Notes under the pieces: generated by a model
Told to the model about the DNA's origin: nothing
The model's database searches: none
The model's input: the letters and a program-made list of their open reading frames with translations, nothing else
Shown: positions 17,348 to 26,185 of the stretch, one piece after another
Layout: each line of letters starts with the position of its first letter
Numbering within the stretch: the first letter of the stretch is position 1
NCBI RefSeq assembly: GCF_008632955.1
Contig: NZ_CP043959.1
Coordinates: 5,518,001 to 5,582,000, forward strand
Origin: Streptomyces tendae
GTDB lineage: Bacteria > Actinomycetota > Actinomycetes > Streptomycetales > Streptomycetaceae
Direction of reading: 5' to 3'
Length of the DNA stretch: 64,000 nt
Program-made: the position numbers and the translations under genes

Positions 17348-18319
17348 ATGAACGAACTCTTCGGCACACTTTCCGACGGCACGCCGGTGCACCGTTGGAC
17401 CCTGGAGCGGGCGGGCGTACGGGTACGGATCCTGTCGTACGGCGGGATCGTGCAGGACGTCGAGGTGCCGGACCGGGACGGGCGGACCGGGAACGTGGTG
17501 CTGGGGTTCACCGGTCTGGACGGCTACGTCGCGCATCCGGAGCCCTTCCTGGGCGCCCTCATCGGCCGGTACGCCAACCGGATCGCGGGCGCGCGCTTCA
17601 CCCTGGACGGCGTCGAGCGCACCCTCACGCCGAACGACGGGCCGAACTCGCTGCACGGCGGTGAGCGGGGCTTCGACAAGCGCGTCTGGGACGTCACCGG
17701 GGTGGAGCACGGTCTGCGTCTGTCGCTGGTCTCCGAGGACGGCGAGGAGGGCTTCCCGGGCCGCCTGGAGGTCACGGTGACGTACACGCTGGACGAGCGG
17801 GGCGCGCTGCACATCGCATACGAGGCGGTGACGGACGCCCCGACGCACGTGAACCTGACGAACCACACGTACTGGAACCTGGCCGGTTCCGGCTCCGCGG
17901 CCGGGCACGAGCTGCGGCTGGCCGCCTCCCGCTGGACGCCGTCCGGCCCGGATCTGATCCCGGCCGGTGACCTGGCGGACGTCTCCGGCACCCGCTACGA
18001 CTTCCGCGAGGCGCGCAAGACCGGCAGCGGCTACGACGACAACTTCGTGCTGGACAAGGGGGTGACGCAGGCGGCCGAGGAGGTGGCCGAGCTGTACGAC
18101 CCCGCGTCGGGCCGGGTGCTGACCCTGGCGACCACCGAGCCGGGCATCCAGGTGTACACGGCGGACCACATCGGGGAGCCGTTCGAGCCGGGTGCGGGCA
18201 TCGCGCTGGAGACGCAGCACTTCCCGGACTCGCCGAACCGTCCGGAGTTCCCGGGCACGGTGCTGAGGCCGGGCGAGGTGTTCCGCTCCGAGACGGTGTA
18301 CGGCTTCTCCACGCGGTAG
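17348..18319 (+). CDS. Aldose 1-epimerase (GalM-like), cytosolic
   Basis: A 323-residue mutarotase that interconverts alpha and beta anomers of aldoses. Conserved parts: GRYANRIAGARF (about 73-84), LHGGERGFDKRVWDV (about 99-113), the catalytic His in VNLTNHTYWNLAG (about 167-179), and the catalytic Glu in ALETQHFPDSPNRPEFP near the C-terminus. No signal peptide, unlike the second, Tat-exported copy at 34852-36012. It may be co-transcribed with the lipoprotein gene 15 bases upstream. Confidence 0.92.
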   Translation: MNELFGTLSDGTPVHRWTLERAGVRVRILSYGGIVQDVEVPDRDGRTGNVVLGFTGLDGYVAHPEPFLGALIGRYANRIAGARFTLDGVERTLTPNDGPNSLHGGERGFDKRVWDVTGVEHGLRLSLVSEDGEEGFPGRLEVTVTYTLDERGALHIAYEAVTDAPTHVNLTNHTYWNLAGSGSAAGHELRLAASRWTPSGPDLIPAGDLADVSGTRYDFREARKTGSGYDDNFVLDKGVTQAAEEVAELYDPASGRVLTLATTEPGIQVYTADHIGEPFEPGAGIALETQHFPDSPNRPEFPGTVLRPGEVFRSETVYGFSTR

Positions 18320-18371
18320 CGGGCGCGCCCTCCTCGTGGGGCCGTCACGCGCGGGCCCCCGGACACACATG

Positions 18372-18407
18372 AGCCCCGGTCCGGGGTCAGGGTCCCGGGC
18401 CGGGGCT
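18372..18407 (+). terminator. Hairpin after the aldose epimerase
   Basis: AGCCCCGG (18372-18379) pairs with CCGGGGCT (18400-18407), and the enclosed bases can add a second inner stem. The remaining sequence of the 328-base gap (to 18647) shows no gene or clear promoter. Confidence 0.55.
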
Positions 18408-18647
18408 GTTCATGGGGTACCCCGCCGGGACCCGACGTTAACCGCTGAGCCGCTTCCGGTCGCTGCCGATCCCGCTCCCGCGGCGAATCCCGTACGAACC
18501 CTTCACATTCGGCCAGTGGTGTTCCCCGCCGCTCACGTACGCGCCGGGCGGTGTCCGTCGCACCGTGGTGTGATCCACCCCGGTCACGCGATACTGCGGG
18601 CCTCCGGCATCCACCCGTACCCCACGACGACGGAAGGCCCCCATCCC

Positions 18648-19916
18648 GTGATCTCTCCCCGTGTGCGCATCGGTGTGCTCGGTCTGGCCCTGCTGACCGC
18701 CCTGTCCACCCCCACGACCGCGACCGCCGCCGGACCGGCGGCCCCGACCGCCGGCACCGCCGCACCGCCGACCGTCGAGGAGCTGCGTCTCGACAAGGCC
18801 GCGCCCCAGGAGATACTCCGCCGCTCCGGCTTCGACACCGTCACGCCCGCCTTCGCCCGCGCCCTGGACCGGGCCCGCTCCTACGCCGAGGCCCGGCGCG
18901 TCGTGGAGCGGGAGGGCCGCGCCCTGTGGCGCAGGGCGGTGGACCGGGCGCAGGGGCGGGGCCCCGCGGGCGGCGACCTGAGCCGGGACGACGACCGCCC
19001 GCTGTACTGGGCGCGGCTCGGCATGACCCGGGAACTGCGCGGCTGGGAGCCGCGGTTCGGGCTGGACGAGGCGCGGCGGGCGAAGCTGCTCGACACGCTT
19101 GAGCAGACCTCGCGCGGGCAGACCGCCGTCCGGTATCCGCACCGCAAGGGCCTGAAGCGGGTGCTGGTGACCGGCTTCGACCCGTTCACGCTGGACCGGG
19201 ACATCCGCATCTCCAACCCGTCGGGCGCCGTCGCGCTGGCCCTGGACGGCACGGTGATCGAGACGGCGAGTGGCCCGGCGCGTGTCGAGACGGCCGTGTT
19301 CCCGGTGCGCTGGCGGGACTTCACCGACGGGACGGTGGAGCGGGCGCTGCGGCCGCACCTGCCGGAGGTCGACCTGTTCACCACGGTCAGCCAGGGCCGG
19401 GTGGGCCGCATCGACGTCGAGCGGACGAACGGCGCCTGGCGGGGCGGCTTCGGGGACAACGAGAACACCGGCACCCCGGAGACCGTGCCGGTGTCCGACC
19501 CCGCCTCACAGCCGCAGTGGACGTCGACGACGCTGCCGTACGCGGCGATCGTCGCGGCGGACACCGGCCGGTTCCCGGTGTACGACAACACGACGGTGAC
19601 GGAGATCCCGGCGGGCGGGACGCAGAAGGTGGACCGGCCCGACGGACCGACGCCCGGCTCGACGGCGCGGGCCGGGGGCGGCGGCGACTACCTGTCCAAC
19701 GAGATCGCCTACCGGGCGACGTTGCTGCGCGACCGCCTGGGACTGCACGACACGCTGCCGGGCGGGCATGTGCACACCCCGGTGCTGGAGTTCGGCGCGG
19801 GCAACACCACGGAGATCACCGACCCGCGGTTCGTGCGGAACCGGCTGGACATCATCGCCCAGGTGCGCGCGATCGTGGCCGTCGCGGTCAGTGCGTCGGA
19901 GCGAGCGCGAGACTGA
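18648..19916 (+). CDS. Secreted pyroglutamyl-peptidase-like protein lacking cysteine
   Basis: A 422-residue exported protein: signal peptide (about 1-28, ending TATAA), a helical region to about 165, then a domain like pyroglutamyl peptidase I (peptidase C15). Family landmarks are VLVTGFDPF near 174-182, NPSGAVALALDG, the Glu region (VGRIDVERTN) and a C-terminal HVHTPVLE that fits the catalytic His strand. The stretch expected to hold the nucleophile Cys (SNTAGTYVCN in the family) reads YLSNEIAYRATLL, and the whole protein has no cysteine. Thus it is either inactive or uses another mechanism. GTG 18648 has GGAAGG upstream. Its 3' end overlaps the convergent LysE-type gene by 29 bases. Confidence 0.7.
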   Translation: MISPRVRIGVLGLALLTALSTPTTATAAGPAAPTAGTAAPPTVEELRLDKAAPQEILRRSGFDTVTPAFARALDRARSYAEARRVVEREGRALWRRAVDRAQGRGPAGGDLSRDDDRPLYWARLGMTRELRGWEPRFGLDEARRAKLLDTLEQTSRGQTAVRYPHRKGLKRVLVTGFDPFTLDRDIRISNPSGAVALALDGTVIETASGPARVETAVFPVRWRDFTDGTVERALRPHLPEVDLFTTVSQGRVGRIDVERTNGAWRGGFGDNENTGTPETVPVSDPASQPQWTSTTLPYAAIVAADTGRFPVYDNTTVTEIPAGGTQKVDRPDGPTPGSTARAGGGGDYLSNEIAYRATLLRDRLGLHDTLPGGHVHTPVLEFGAGNTTEITDPRFVRNRLDIIAQVRAIVAVAVSASERARD

Positions 19917-20502
19917 CGCCGAGGCCGGCCAGCGCGGTCCCGATCACCTTGTTGAGGAACCGCTGGCCGCGCAGCATCAGGCCGCGCATCCGGTCGTGGG
20001 AGAAGAACAGCGCGACGACGCCGAACCACAGCAGGTGGGCCAGCGACATGAACAGGCCGTAGCCCGCCTGCTGGAGGAGCGGGGTGCCGGGGCCGACGAC
20101 CTGCGCGAAGGTCGAGACGACGAAGAGGGTCGTCTTCGGGTTGAGGACGTTGGTCAGGAACCCGGTGCGCAGGGCGGCGAACGGGGTCAGGCCGGTGCGG
20201 TGCTCCAGGTCGACGGTGACCTCGGCGCGGGTGCGGAAGGTACGGACGCCGATGTACACGAGGTAGGCCGCGCCGGTCAGTTTGACGACGGTGAAGAGGA
20301 AGGCGGAGGAGGCGATGAGCAGCCCCACGCCGAGCATGGTGTAGGTGACGTGCACCAGGACCCCGGCGGCCACCCCGGCGGCGCCGAGCAGCCCGGTGCG
20401 GCGGCCGTACAGGTAGCTGCCCCGGACCACCATGGCGAAGTCGGCGCCCGGGGCGATCACCGCGAGGACGGTGATGACGGCGACGGCGAGGACCTCGCTC
20501 AC
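19888..20502 (-). CDS. LysE/RhtB-family exporter
   Basis: A 204-residue inner-membrane protein with about six hydrophobic segments. It has the LysE-family start VITVLAVIAPGADFAMVVRGS and the motif FLTNVLNPKTTLFVVSTF near residues 117-134. The family exports amino acids and related small molecules; the substrate is not predictable. GTG 20502 has GGAGGAGGG upstream and overlaps the stop of the EI24 gene by four bases, so the two are translationally coupled. The 3' end overlaps the opposing secreted-protein gene. Confidence 0.9.
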   Translation of the reverse strand: MSEVLAVAVITVLAVIAPGADFAMVVRGSYLYGRRTGLLGAAGVAAGVLVHVTYTMLGVGLLIASSAFLFTVVKLTGAAYLVYIGVRTFRTRAEVTVDLEHRTGLTPFAALRTGFLTNVLNPKTTLFVVSTFAQVVGPGTPLLQQAGYGLFMSLAHLLWFGVVALFFSHDRMRGLMLRGQRFLNKVIGTALAGLGVSLALAPTH

Positions 20503-21296
20503 GCGTCGGCGCCCTCCTCCTCGGGCTCGGTGGCGCTGTCGTCGCCCCCGGTCTCCTCGCCGAGGAGGTCGCGGGCCATGAGGGTGGCCCCGGCGACCGC
20601 GCCGGGCATCAGGAACACCGCCACGAACGGCACGAGGAAGGCCACCGCGAGCGGGGTGCCGAAGCCCCAGACGAGGGTCTTCCGGGACCGCAGCAGCGCG
20701 AGGCGCTCGCGCACCTCCACACCGCGCCGCTGGAGCGCGACGGCGGTGAGCTCCTCGGTGAGGAAGAACCCGGTGACGAAGAAGCCGATCACCGGCACGA
20801 CGGTCTGCCCGGCCACCGGGACGAACCCGAGCGCGAACAGCAGCACCGCCCACACGGCCGCGCGCGCGAGGATGCGGAGGCTGTCGCGGGCGGAGATCCA
20901 CAGCTCGCGCCACAGCGGCAGGTCCGACTCGGGCGCGGTGCCGTCGGGCGAGACGTCCCGGTCGACCTTCTCGGAGAGGCTCTCGTAGAACGGCTGCCCG
21001 ACGAGCAGGGTCACGGCGGTGAAGGTGAGCACGCTCAGCAGCAGGCCGAGCGCGAACAGCACGGCGGTGAGGAAGCCGCGGAACAGGCCCGCCCAGGGGT
21101 CGGCCCAGTCGTCGGCGAACGGCGTCGCCCAGCCGACCAGATCCGCGCCCCACAGGGCGAGCGCGACCAGGGCGGCCGCGTACAGCACCAGGGTGATCAG
21201 TCCGGGCAGCAGCCCGAAGCCGTACTGTCTGCCGTGCCGGCCGACCCACTTCTGGCCCCTCAGCAAGTACCGGAACCCTGCCCCTAGATCACGCAT
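20499..21296 (-). CDS. EI24 domain-containing membrane protein (CysZ-like)
   Basis: A 265-residue polytopic membrane protein. It has the EI24/CysZ family layout: basic N-terminus (FRYLLRGQKWV), helices near 30-52, the VGQPFYESLSEKVDRD motif (about 105-120) and the FVPVAGQTVVPVIGFFVTGFFLTEEL region (about 160-185). The C-terminus is strongly acidic (EETGGDDSATEPEEEG). CysZ itself carries sulfate, but actinobacterial homologues are uncharacterised. ATG 21296 (MRDLGAGFRY) is preferred to a longer start. It is the first gene of a two-gene operon with the LysE exporter. Confidence 0.85.
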   Translation of the reverse strand: MRDLGAGFRYLLRGQKWVGRHGRQYGFGLLPGLITLVLYAAALVALALWGADLVGWATPFADDWADPWAGLFRGFLTAVLFALGLLLSVLTFTAVTLLVGQPFYESLSEKVDRDVSPDGTAPESDLPLWRELWISARDSLRILARAAVWAVLLFALGFVPVAGQTVVPVIGFFVTGFFLTEELTAVALQRRGVEVRERLALLRSRKTLVWGFGTPLAVAFLVPFVAVFLMPGAVAGATLMARDLLGEETGGDDSATEPEEEGADA

Positions 21297-21423
21297 GGGA
21301 GGACTGTAGCGGGCGTCCGGACGGGTGACGGGTGAGGGCCGCACCCCACGTCCAAGGATGCGGCCCACGCCGTACGCAACGACGCCGGCCGGGCGGGCGT
21401 CACGGGCGGCCCGGCCCCCTTCG

Positions 21424-23022
21424 TCACCGGGTGACGGCGGCCTCGGCGGCCCCCTCCGCGTCCGTGGCGGCCCGGTGCGCGCCCTCCGGCCCGCGCAGGG
21501 CGATGTGGGCCAGCAGGACGGCCATGACGGCGACGCCCGCCCACATGGCCCGCTGCCAGCCCTCCACGAAGGACTCCTGCGCGACGCGCACCAGGTCGTG
21601 GGCGTGGCCGCCGGTGCTCGGGGCCACCTCGACGGCGTTGGCGATCCCCTCCCGCGCGGTGTCCGCGGCCTCCCGGGGGACGCCGTCGAGCCGGTCGTCG
21701 ACGGCGGCGCGGTAGCCGCCGGCCACGAGCGCGCCGAGCAGCGCGACGCCCAGCGCCGTGCCGAACTCCCGGGTGATGTCGTTGAGGGCCGAGGCGACGC
21801 CCTGCCGGTCGCGGGGCAGGGAGGCGGTGATCGCCTCGGTGGAGGGCGTCATCGACAGGCCCATGCCCGCGCCCATGGCGAGCGTGCCGGGCAGCACCGA
21901 CAGGTAGCCGCCGTCGACGGAGACGAACAGGGCCATCAGCGCGAGGCCGAGGGCGGACAGGGCGATGCCCGCCGTCATGGTGGCGCGGGCGCCGATCGCG
22001 GCGGCCGCTCTCGGGGCCAGTCCGGACGTCGCCATCATGGTGACGGCCATGGGCATCATCGCCGCCGTGGACAGCAGGCCCGACCAGCCCAGCACCGCCT
22101 GGAAGAACGGGAAGAGGACGACGGCGACACCGGCCTGGACCCCGAACACGACGAGCAGCGTGAGGGAGCCGCCGGCCAGGCCACGCTCGCGGAAGAGGCG
22201 CACGTCCAGCAGCGACGCGTCACGGCGGCGCAGCTCCCAGGCCACGAAGGCGACGGCCGCGGCCAGTCCGGCCACGAGGCCGGTGAGCGTCGCGGGGGCG
22301 GTCCAGCCGCGCTCGGGGCCCTCCTGGAGGACGAAGATCAGGCCGACGACGGCGACGGTGGACAGCAGCGCGCCTGCCGTGTCGAAGGAGGAGGCGGGCC
22401 GCTCGCGGGAGTCGGGCACCGACCTCACGGTCGCCACCAGCGCCACGGCCGCCAGTGCGACGGGCAGCGCGAACAGCCACCGCCAGTCCGCGACGTCCAC
22501 GAGGAGCGCGGAGAGGAACATGCCGAGGATGCCGCCGCCACCGGCGACCCCGGTCCACACCCCGATCGCCCTGCCGCGTTCCTTCTCCGGGAACGTGGAG
22601 GTGATCACGGCCAGGGTGATCGGCATGATCATCGCGGCTCCGGTGCCCGCGGCCACCCGGGCGCCGATCATCACGGCGGGCGACGGCGCGAACGCGGCCA
22701 CCGCACCGGCCGCGCCGAACAGGACCAGCCCCGCGATCAGTACGCGTTTGCGGCCCAAGCGGTCGCCGGCCGCGCCGAGCGGCAGCAGCAGGGCGGCCAG
22801 GGCGAGGGTGTAGACGTTGAGGATCCACAGCACGGTCGTCTGGGAGGCGCCCCACTCGACGGCCATGTGGGTCTGGGCGACGTTCAGGCCGGACACCGAC
22901 GCGACGACGGCCATCAGCGCGACCGACACGGCGGTCAGCACCGCGCGCAGCTGTCGCGCGTCCGGTGTGCCGGTGCCGCTCGGTGGAGCCTCCGCCGCCC
23001 GGACGGGCTGGTCACTGCTCAT
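21424..23022 (-). CDS. MFS drug efflux transporter (DHA2/EmrB-type, 14 TM)
   Basis: A 532-residue membrane transporter of the major facilitator superfamily with about 14 hydrophobic segments. Motif A-like GAAGDRLGRKRVLIAGL (about 80-96) and the TLAVITSTFPEKERGRAIGVWTG segment (about 131-152) place it in the QacA/EmrB drug:H+ antiporter group. GGAGGAGACC precedes ATG 23022. It is divergently transcribed from an XRE-cupin regulator 151 bases away, which most likely controls it. Substrate unknown. Confidence 0.92.
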   Translation of the reverse strand: MSSDQPVRAAEAPPSGTGTPDARQLRAVLTAVSVALMAVVASVSGLNVAQTHMAVEWGASQTTVLWILNVYTLALAALLLPLGAAGDRLGRKRVLIAGLVLFGAAGAVAAFAPSPAVMIGARVAAGTGAAMIMPITLAVITSTFPEKERGRAIGVWTGVAGGGGILGMFLSALLVDVADWRWLFALPVALAAVALVATVRSVPDSRERPASSFDTAGALLSTVAVVGLIFVLQEGPERGWTAPATLTGLVAGLAAAVAFVAWELRRRDASLLDVRLFRERGLAGGSLTLLVVFGVQAGVAVVLFPFFQAVLGWSGLLSTAAMMPMAVTMMATSGLAPRAAAAIGARATMTAGIALSALGLALMALFVSVDGGYLSVLPGTLAMGAGMGLSMTPSTEAITASLPRDRQGVASALNDITREFGTALGVALLGALVAGGYRAAVDDRLDGVPREAADTAREGIANAVEVAPSTGGHAHDLVRVAQESFVEGWQRAMWAGVAVMAVLLAHIALRGPEGAHRAATDAEGAAEAAVTR

Positions 23023-23173
23023 GGTCTCCTCCGGAAAAGGGCGTGCGGGGTCGGCGCCGGGACAGGTCCGGCCGCCGACGGGGGACGGCGCGGGGCGGCG
23101 GCCGTGCGGACCACCGCCTCGCTCTGCCCGCGACGCTAGGCCCGTGTTGCGGTGTAGGCATACGATGTTGCTC

Positions 23174-23788
23174 ATGACGCAAGAAGATGACGGGCTGGAC
23201 GGCCTCGTACGCAAAAGGATCCGTGCGCTGCGGGTCGCGCAGGGGTGGTCCCTGGATGAGCTCGCGACCCGGGCGAACCTCAGTCAGTCCTCGCTGAGCC
23301 GGATCGAGAACGGGCAGCGCCGGCTCGCCCTGGACCAGCTCGTCGTCCTCGCCCGGGCCCTGGACACCACCCTGGACCAGCTGGTGGAGAACGCCGACGA
23401 CGACGTGGTCGTCAGCCCGATGATCGACGGCACTCACGGCCTGATGCGCTGGCCCGTGAAGGGCGACCCCGGGATGAGCGTGGTGCGTCAGCGGCTGACC
23501 GCTCCCCCGCCCGACAACCCCGCCCGGATGCGCGCCCACCCCGGCCGGGAGTGGCTGGTGGTGCTCTCCGGCACCGCGGTCCTGATGCTCGGGCACCGCC
23601 GGTACCGCGTCGGGACCAACCAGGCGGCCGAGTTCCCCACCATGACCCCGCACGCGATCGGGGCGGAGGGCGGCCCGTGCGAGATCCTCGGCATCTTCGA
23701 CCGTGACGCCCGCCGCGGCCACCAGCGGGACACCGGTGACGGCGCGGAGGGCGAGGGCACGGGGGGCGCCGGGCGGCGGGGCGCGTAG
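23174..23788 (+). CDS. XRE-cupin transcriptional regulator
   Basis: A 204-residue regulator: N-terminal helix-turn-helix (RKRIRALRVAQGWSLDELATRANLSQSSLSRIENGQR, about 13-49) and a C-terminal cupin domain (about 105-180, HPGREWLVVLSGTAVLML). The family senses small molecules through the cupin and commonly controls a neighbouring transporter or oxidase, here the divergent MFS pump. Start is placed at ATG 23174 (MTQEDDG); ATG 23165 three codons upstream is possible. Confidence 0.88.
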   Translation: MTQEDDGLDGLVRKRIRALRVAQGWSLDELATRANLSQSSLSRIENGQRRLALDQLVVLARALDTTLDQLVENADDDVVVSPMIDGTHGLMRWPVKGDPGMSVVRQRLTAPPPDNPARMRAHPGREWLVVLSGTAVLMLGHRRYRVGTNQAAEFPTMTPHAIGAEGGPCEILGIFDRDARRGHQRDTGDGAEGEGTGGAGRRGA

Positions 23789-23806
23789 GGACCGCCCGTA
23801 CGAGAA

Positions 23807-23849
23807 GGACCGCGCCCGGCGGCACGGATCGTGCGGCCGGGTGCGGTCC
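23807..23849. terminator. Bidirectional terminator between convergent genes
   Basis: 23807-23820 (GGACCGCGCCCGGC) pairs with 23836-23849 (GCCGGGTGCGGTCC) with one G-U type position and a 15-base loop. It lies between the stop of the XRE-cupin gene and the stop of the oxidoreductase, so it can serve both. Confidence 0.7.
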
Positions 23850-23871
23850 CGTGGCTCCGGGGAGCCCCTCG

Positions 23872-24894
23872 TCAGAGCTTGACGATCATCTTTCCGGTGT
23901 TGTCGCCGCGCAGGACGCCGAGGAAGGCCTCCAGGTTGTTCTCGATGCCCTCGACGACCGTCTCGCGGTACTTCAGCTCGCCCGAGCGGATCCAGGCGCC
24001 GACCTCCTGGACGAACTGCGGCTGCAGGTCGTAGTGGTCGCCGACCAGGAAGCCCTCGATGCGGCCGCGGGTCTGGATGAGCCGGGCGAGGTTCTTCGGG
24101 CCGGGCGCGGCCTCGGTGTTGTTGTAGACGGAGATCGCGCCGCAGACGGCGATGCGGCCGTCCCGGTTGAGGGAGCCGATGGCCGCCTCCAGGTGGTCCC
24201 CGCCCACGTTGTCGAAGTACACGTCGACGCCGTCGGGGGCGGCGGCACGCAGCTGCTCGCTCACGGGGCCGTCCTTGTAGTTGAACGCGGCGTCGAAGCC
24301 GTACTCCTCGGTGAGGAGCTTGACCTTCTCGTCGGAGCCGGCCGAGCCGATCACCCGGGAGGCGCCCTTCAGCTTGGCGATCTGGCCGACCTGGCTGCCG
24401 ACGGCGCCCGCGGCACCGGACACGAAGACGGAGTCGCCCTCCTTGAAGGAGGCGGTGCGCAGCAGGCCCGCGTAGGCGGTGAGGCCGGTCATGCCCAGCA
24501 CGCCCAGGTACGCCGACAGCGGGGCCGCCTCCGGGTCCACCTTGACGGCGGTCCTGGCGTCGACGACGGCGTACTCGCGCCAGCCGTGGAAGTGCAGGAC
24601 GTGGTCACCGACGGACATCCCCTCGGCGTTCGACGCGACGACCTCGCCGACGGCCCCGCCCTGCATGGCCTTGCCCAGCTCGTAGGGGGCGACGTAGGAC
24701 TTGGCGGCGCTCATCCGGCCGCGCATGTACGGGTCGACGGAGAGGTACTCGTTGCGCACCAGCACCTGACCCTCGCCCGGGGCGCGCACCTCCGCCTCGA
24801 CGAACGCGAAGTCCTCCGGCTCGGGCCAGCCGACCGGCCGGCTCGCCAGCTGCCATTCACGTGCGGTCGCGGGGGGCGTGGGGGTGTCGGACAT
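23872..24894 (-). CDS. NADP-dependent MDR oxidoreductase (prostaglandin-reductase/CurA-like)
   Basis: A 340-residue cytosolic zinc-independent medium-chain reductase. Family signatures are YLSVDPYMRGRM (about 51-62), SGAAGAVGSQVGQIAKLKG (NADPH loop, about 159-177) and VDVYFDNVGGDHLEAAI (about 225-241). Such enzymes reduce alpha,beta-unsaturated carbonyls with NADPH. It is divergent from a MarR regulator with operator-like repeats between, so induction by an electrophile or phenolic compound via MarR is a fair inference. Confidence 0.92.
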   Translation of the reverse strand: MSDTPTPPATAREWQLASRPVGWPEPEDFAFVEAEVRAPGEGQVLVRNEYLSVDPYMRGRMSAAKSYVAPYELGKAMQGGAVGEVVASNAEGMSVGDHVLHFHGWREYAVVDARTAVKVDPEAAPLSAYLGVLGMTGLTAYAGLLRTASFKEGDSVFVSGAAGAVGSQVGQIAKLKGASRVIGSAGSDEKVKLLTEEYGFDAAFNYKDGPVSEQLRAAAPDGVDVYFDNVGGDHLEAAIGSLNRDGRIAVCGAISVYNNTEAAPGPKNLARLIQTRGRIEGFLVGDHYDLQPQFVQEVGAWIRSGELKYRETVVEGIENNLEAFLGVLRGDNTGKMIVKL

Positions 24895-24917
24895 GAAGAG
24901 GACCTTTCCTCGAATAC

Positions 24918-24955
24918 TTCAGTACGTGAAACAACCATGCGGCTGAACATTTCAG
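24918..24955. promoter_or_regulatory. Paired inverted repeats in the oxidoreductase-MarR gap
   Basis: CTGAACATTTCAG (24943-24955) has perfect five-base arms around CAT. A second TTCA-N5-TGAA element (24918-24930) is centred 25 bases away. Both share the TTCAG/CTGAA half-site. The gap between the divergent starts is only 91 bases, so a MarR dimer here could repress both genes. Confidence 0.5.
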
Positions 24956-24985
24956 ACTGTCAAGCAAGTGGGTACCCTGGAGACC

Positions 24986-25435
24986 ATGGCCACACCCCGC
25001 ACCGCGCCCCGCCGCCCCGACGCTCTCACCCTGGAGGTCGTCGAGCTGATCGGCGCGGTCGTGGCGCGCTACCACGAGGAGTACGAGGAGGCGGCCGCCG
25101 GACACGCGCTGACCGGCGCGCAGGCGCGGCTGCTGAGCCTGCTCAGCCTGGAGCCGCTGCCGATGCGGAGGCTCGCGCAGCGGCTGAAGTGCGAGCCGTC
25201 GAACGTCACCGGCATCGTGGACCGGCTGGAGGCACGCGGACTGGTGGAGCGGCGGCCGGACCCGGCTGACCGGCGCGTGAAGCTGGCGGCGGCGACGGCC
25301 GAAGGGCGGCGGGTGGTGCGGGGCCTCCAGGAGTCCCTGCGGTTCGCCCGCGAGCCGCTCGCGGGCCTGCCGGACCAGGAGCGGGTCGCCCTGCGCGACG
25401 CCCTGCGGCACATGCTGGCCCTGGAGAACGACTAG
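24986..25435 (+). CDS. MarR-family transcriptional regulator
   Basis: A 149-residue winged-helix regulator. The helix-turn-helix and wing run from about 60 to 105 (MRRLAQRLKCEPSNVTGIVDRLEARGLVERRPDPADRRVKLAA), the classical MarR signature. ATG 24986 has GGAG closely upstream; GTG 24968 is an alternative start without a visible ribosome site. It probably represses itself and the divergent oxidoreductase. The 3' side runs directly into the minisatellite region. Confidence 0.9.
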   Translation: MATPRTAPRRPDALTLEVVELIGAVVARYHEEYEEAAAGHALTGAQARLLSLLSLEPLPMRRLAQRLKCEPSNVTGIVDRLEARGLVERRPDPADRRVKLAAATAEGRRVVRGLQESLRFAREPLAGLPDQERVALRDALRHMLALEND

Positions 25436-25444
25436 CCCTGCTCG

Positions 25445-26100
25445 GGTGGGGGGCGCCGGCCGCTTCGCGCTCGGGGGGCGGCGAGCGGGGCCGGCGGCTC
25501 CACATCCGGAGGGGGCGGGCGGAGAGCGCTGTGCCCGGGAGCGGCGGGCCGGGGACGCAGTACGCCCGGAGACAGCGGGCGGAGCCGCTGCGCCCGGAGG
25601 CGGCGAGCGGGGGCCGTCGCACCCGGAGGCGGCGAGCCGGGGGACGCAGTACGCCCGGGGGCGGCGAGCGTCGGCCGCTGCGCTCGGAGCCGGCTCCCGG
25701 ATGCCGCCGTGCCTGGGAACGACGAGCCGGGGGATGCAGTACGCCCGGAGACAGCGGGCGGAGGCCGCTGTGCCCGGAGGCCGCGAGCGGGGGCCGTCGC
25801 ACCCGGAGGCGGCGAGCGAGGGAACGCTGTACCCGGGGGGCGACGAGCGGAGGCCGCTGTACCCGGGGCGACGAGCCGGGGGACGCCGTACGCCCGGAGA
25901 CAGCGGGCGGAGCCCTGCGCCCGGAGGCGGCGCGCGGGGGCCGTTGCGCCCGCGAGCGGCGAGCGGAGGCCGCTGCGCCCGCGGGCGGGGGCCGTTGCGT
26001 TCGGGGGTGGCGCGTGGTGGCTGTGGTGCGCCCAGGGAGGGTGAGCCGGGCGCTCGTGTGGCGTTCGGGGGGCGCCGCGGTCCCGGGCGGAGCCGTTCAG
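25445..26100. repeat. Degenerate G+C-rich minisatellite, unit about 28-31 bp, about 20 copies
   Basis: The convergent gap after marR is filled with imperfect units of about 30 bases, built on the core CCCGGAGGCGGCGAGCGG followed by a variable GCCGCTGCG, GCCGTCGCA or GACGCAGTACG segment. One exact 23-mer recurs at 25561-25583, 25740-25762 and 25889-25911, i.e. 179 and 149 bases apart (six and five units). Similarity fades after about 26000. The array has few stops in any frame, so long spurious frames cross it on both strands. None has a ribosome site or codon bias I trust, so I regard it as non-coding. Confidence 0.8.
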
Positions 26101-26185
26101 GGCACCGGGATCGGGTGTGGGCCGGGCGTGAGGTGTTGCGGGCGGGTCGGGGCCGCTCAGGTCAGTGGTGCGGGCCGCGCCCGGA

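Noticed and set aside
25445..26100. CRISPR array
   Set aside because: Units are contiguous and degenerate, with no unique spacers of constant length and no cas genes in the window.
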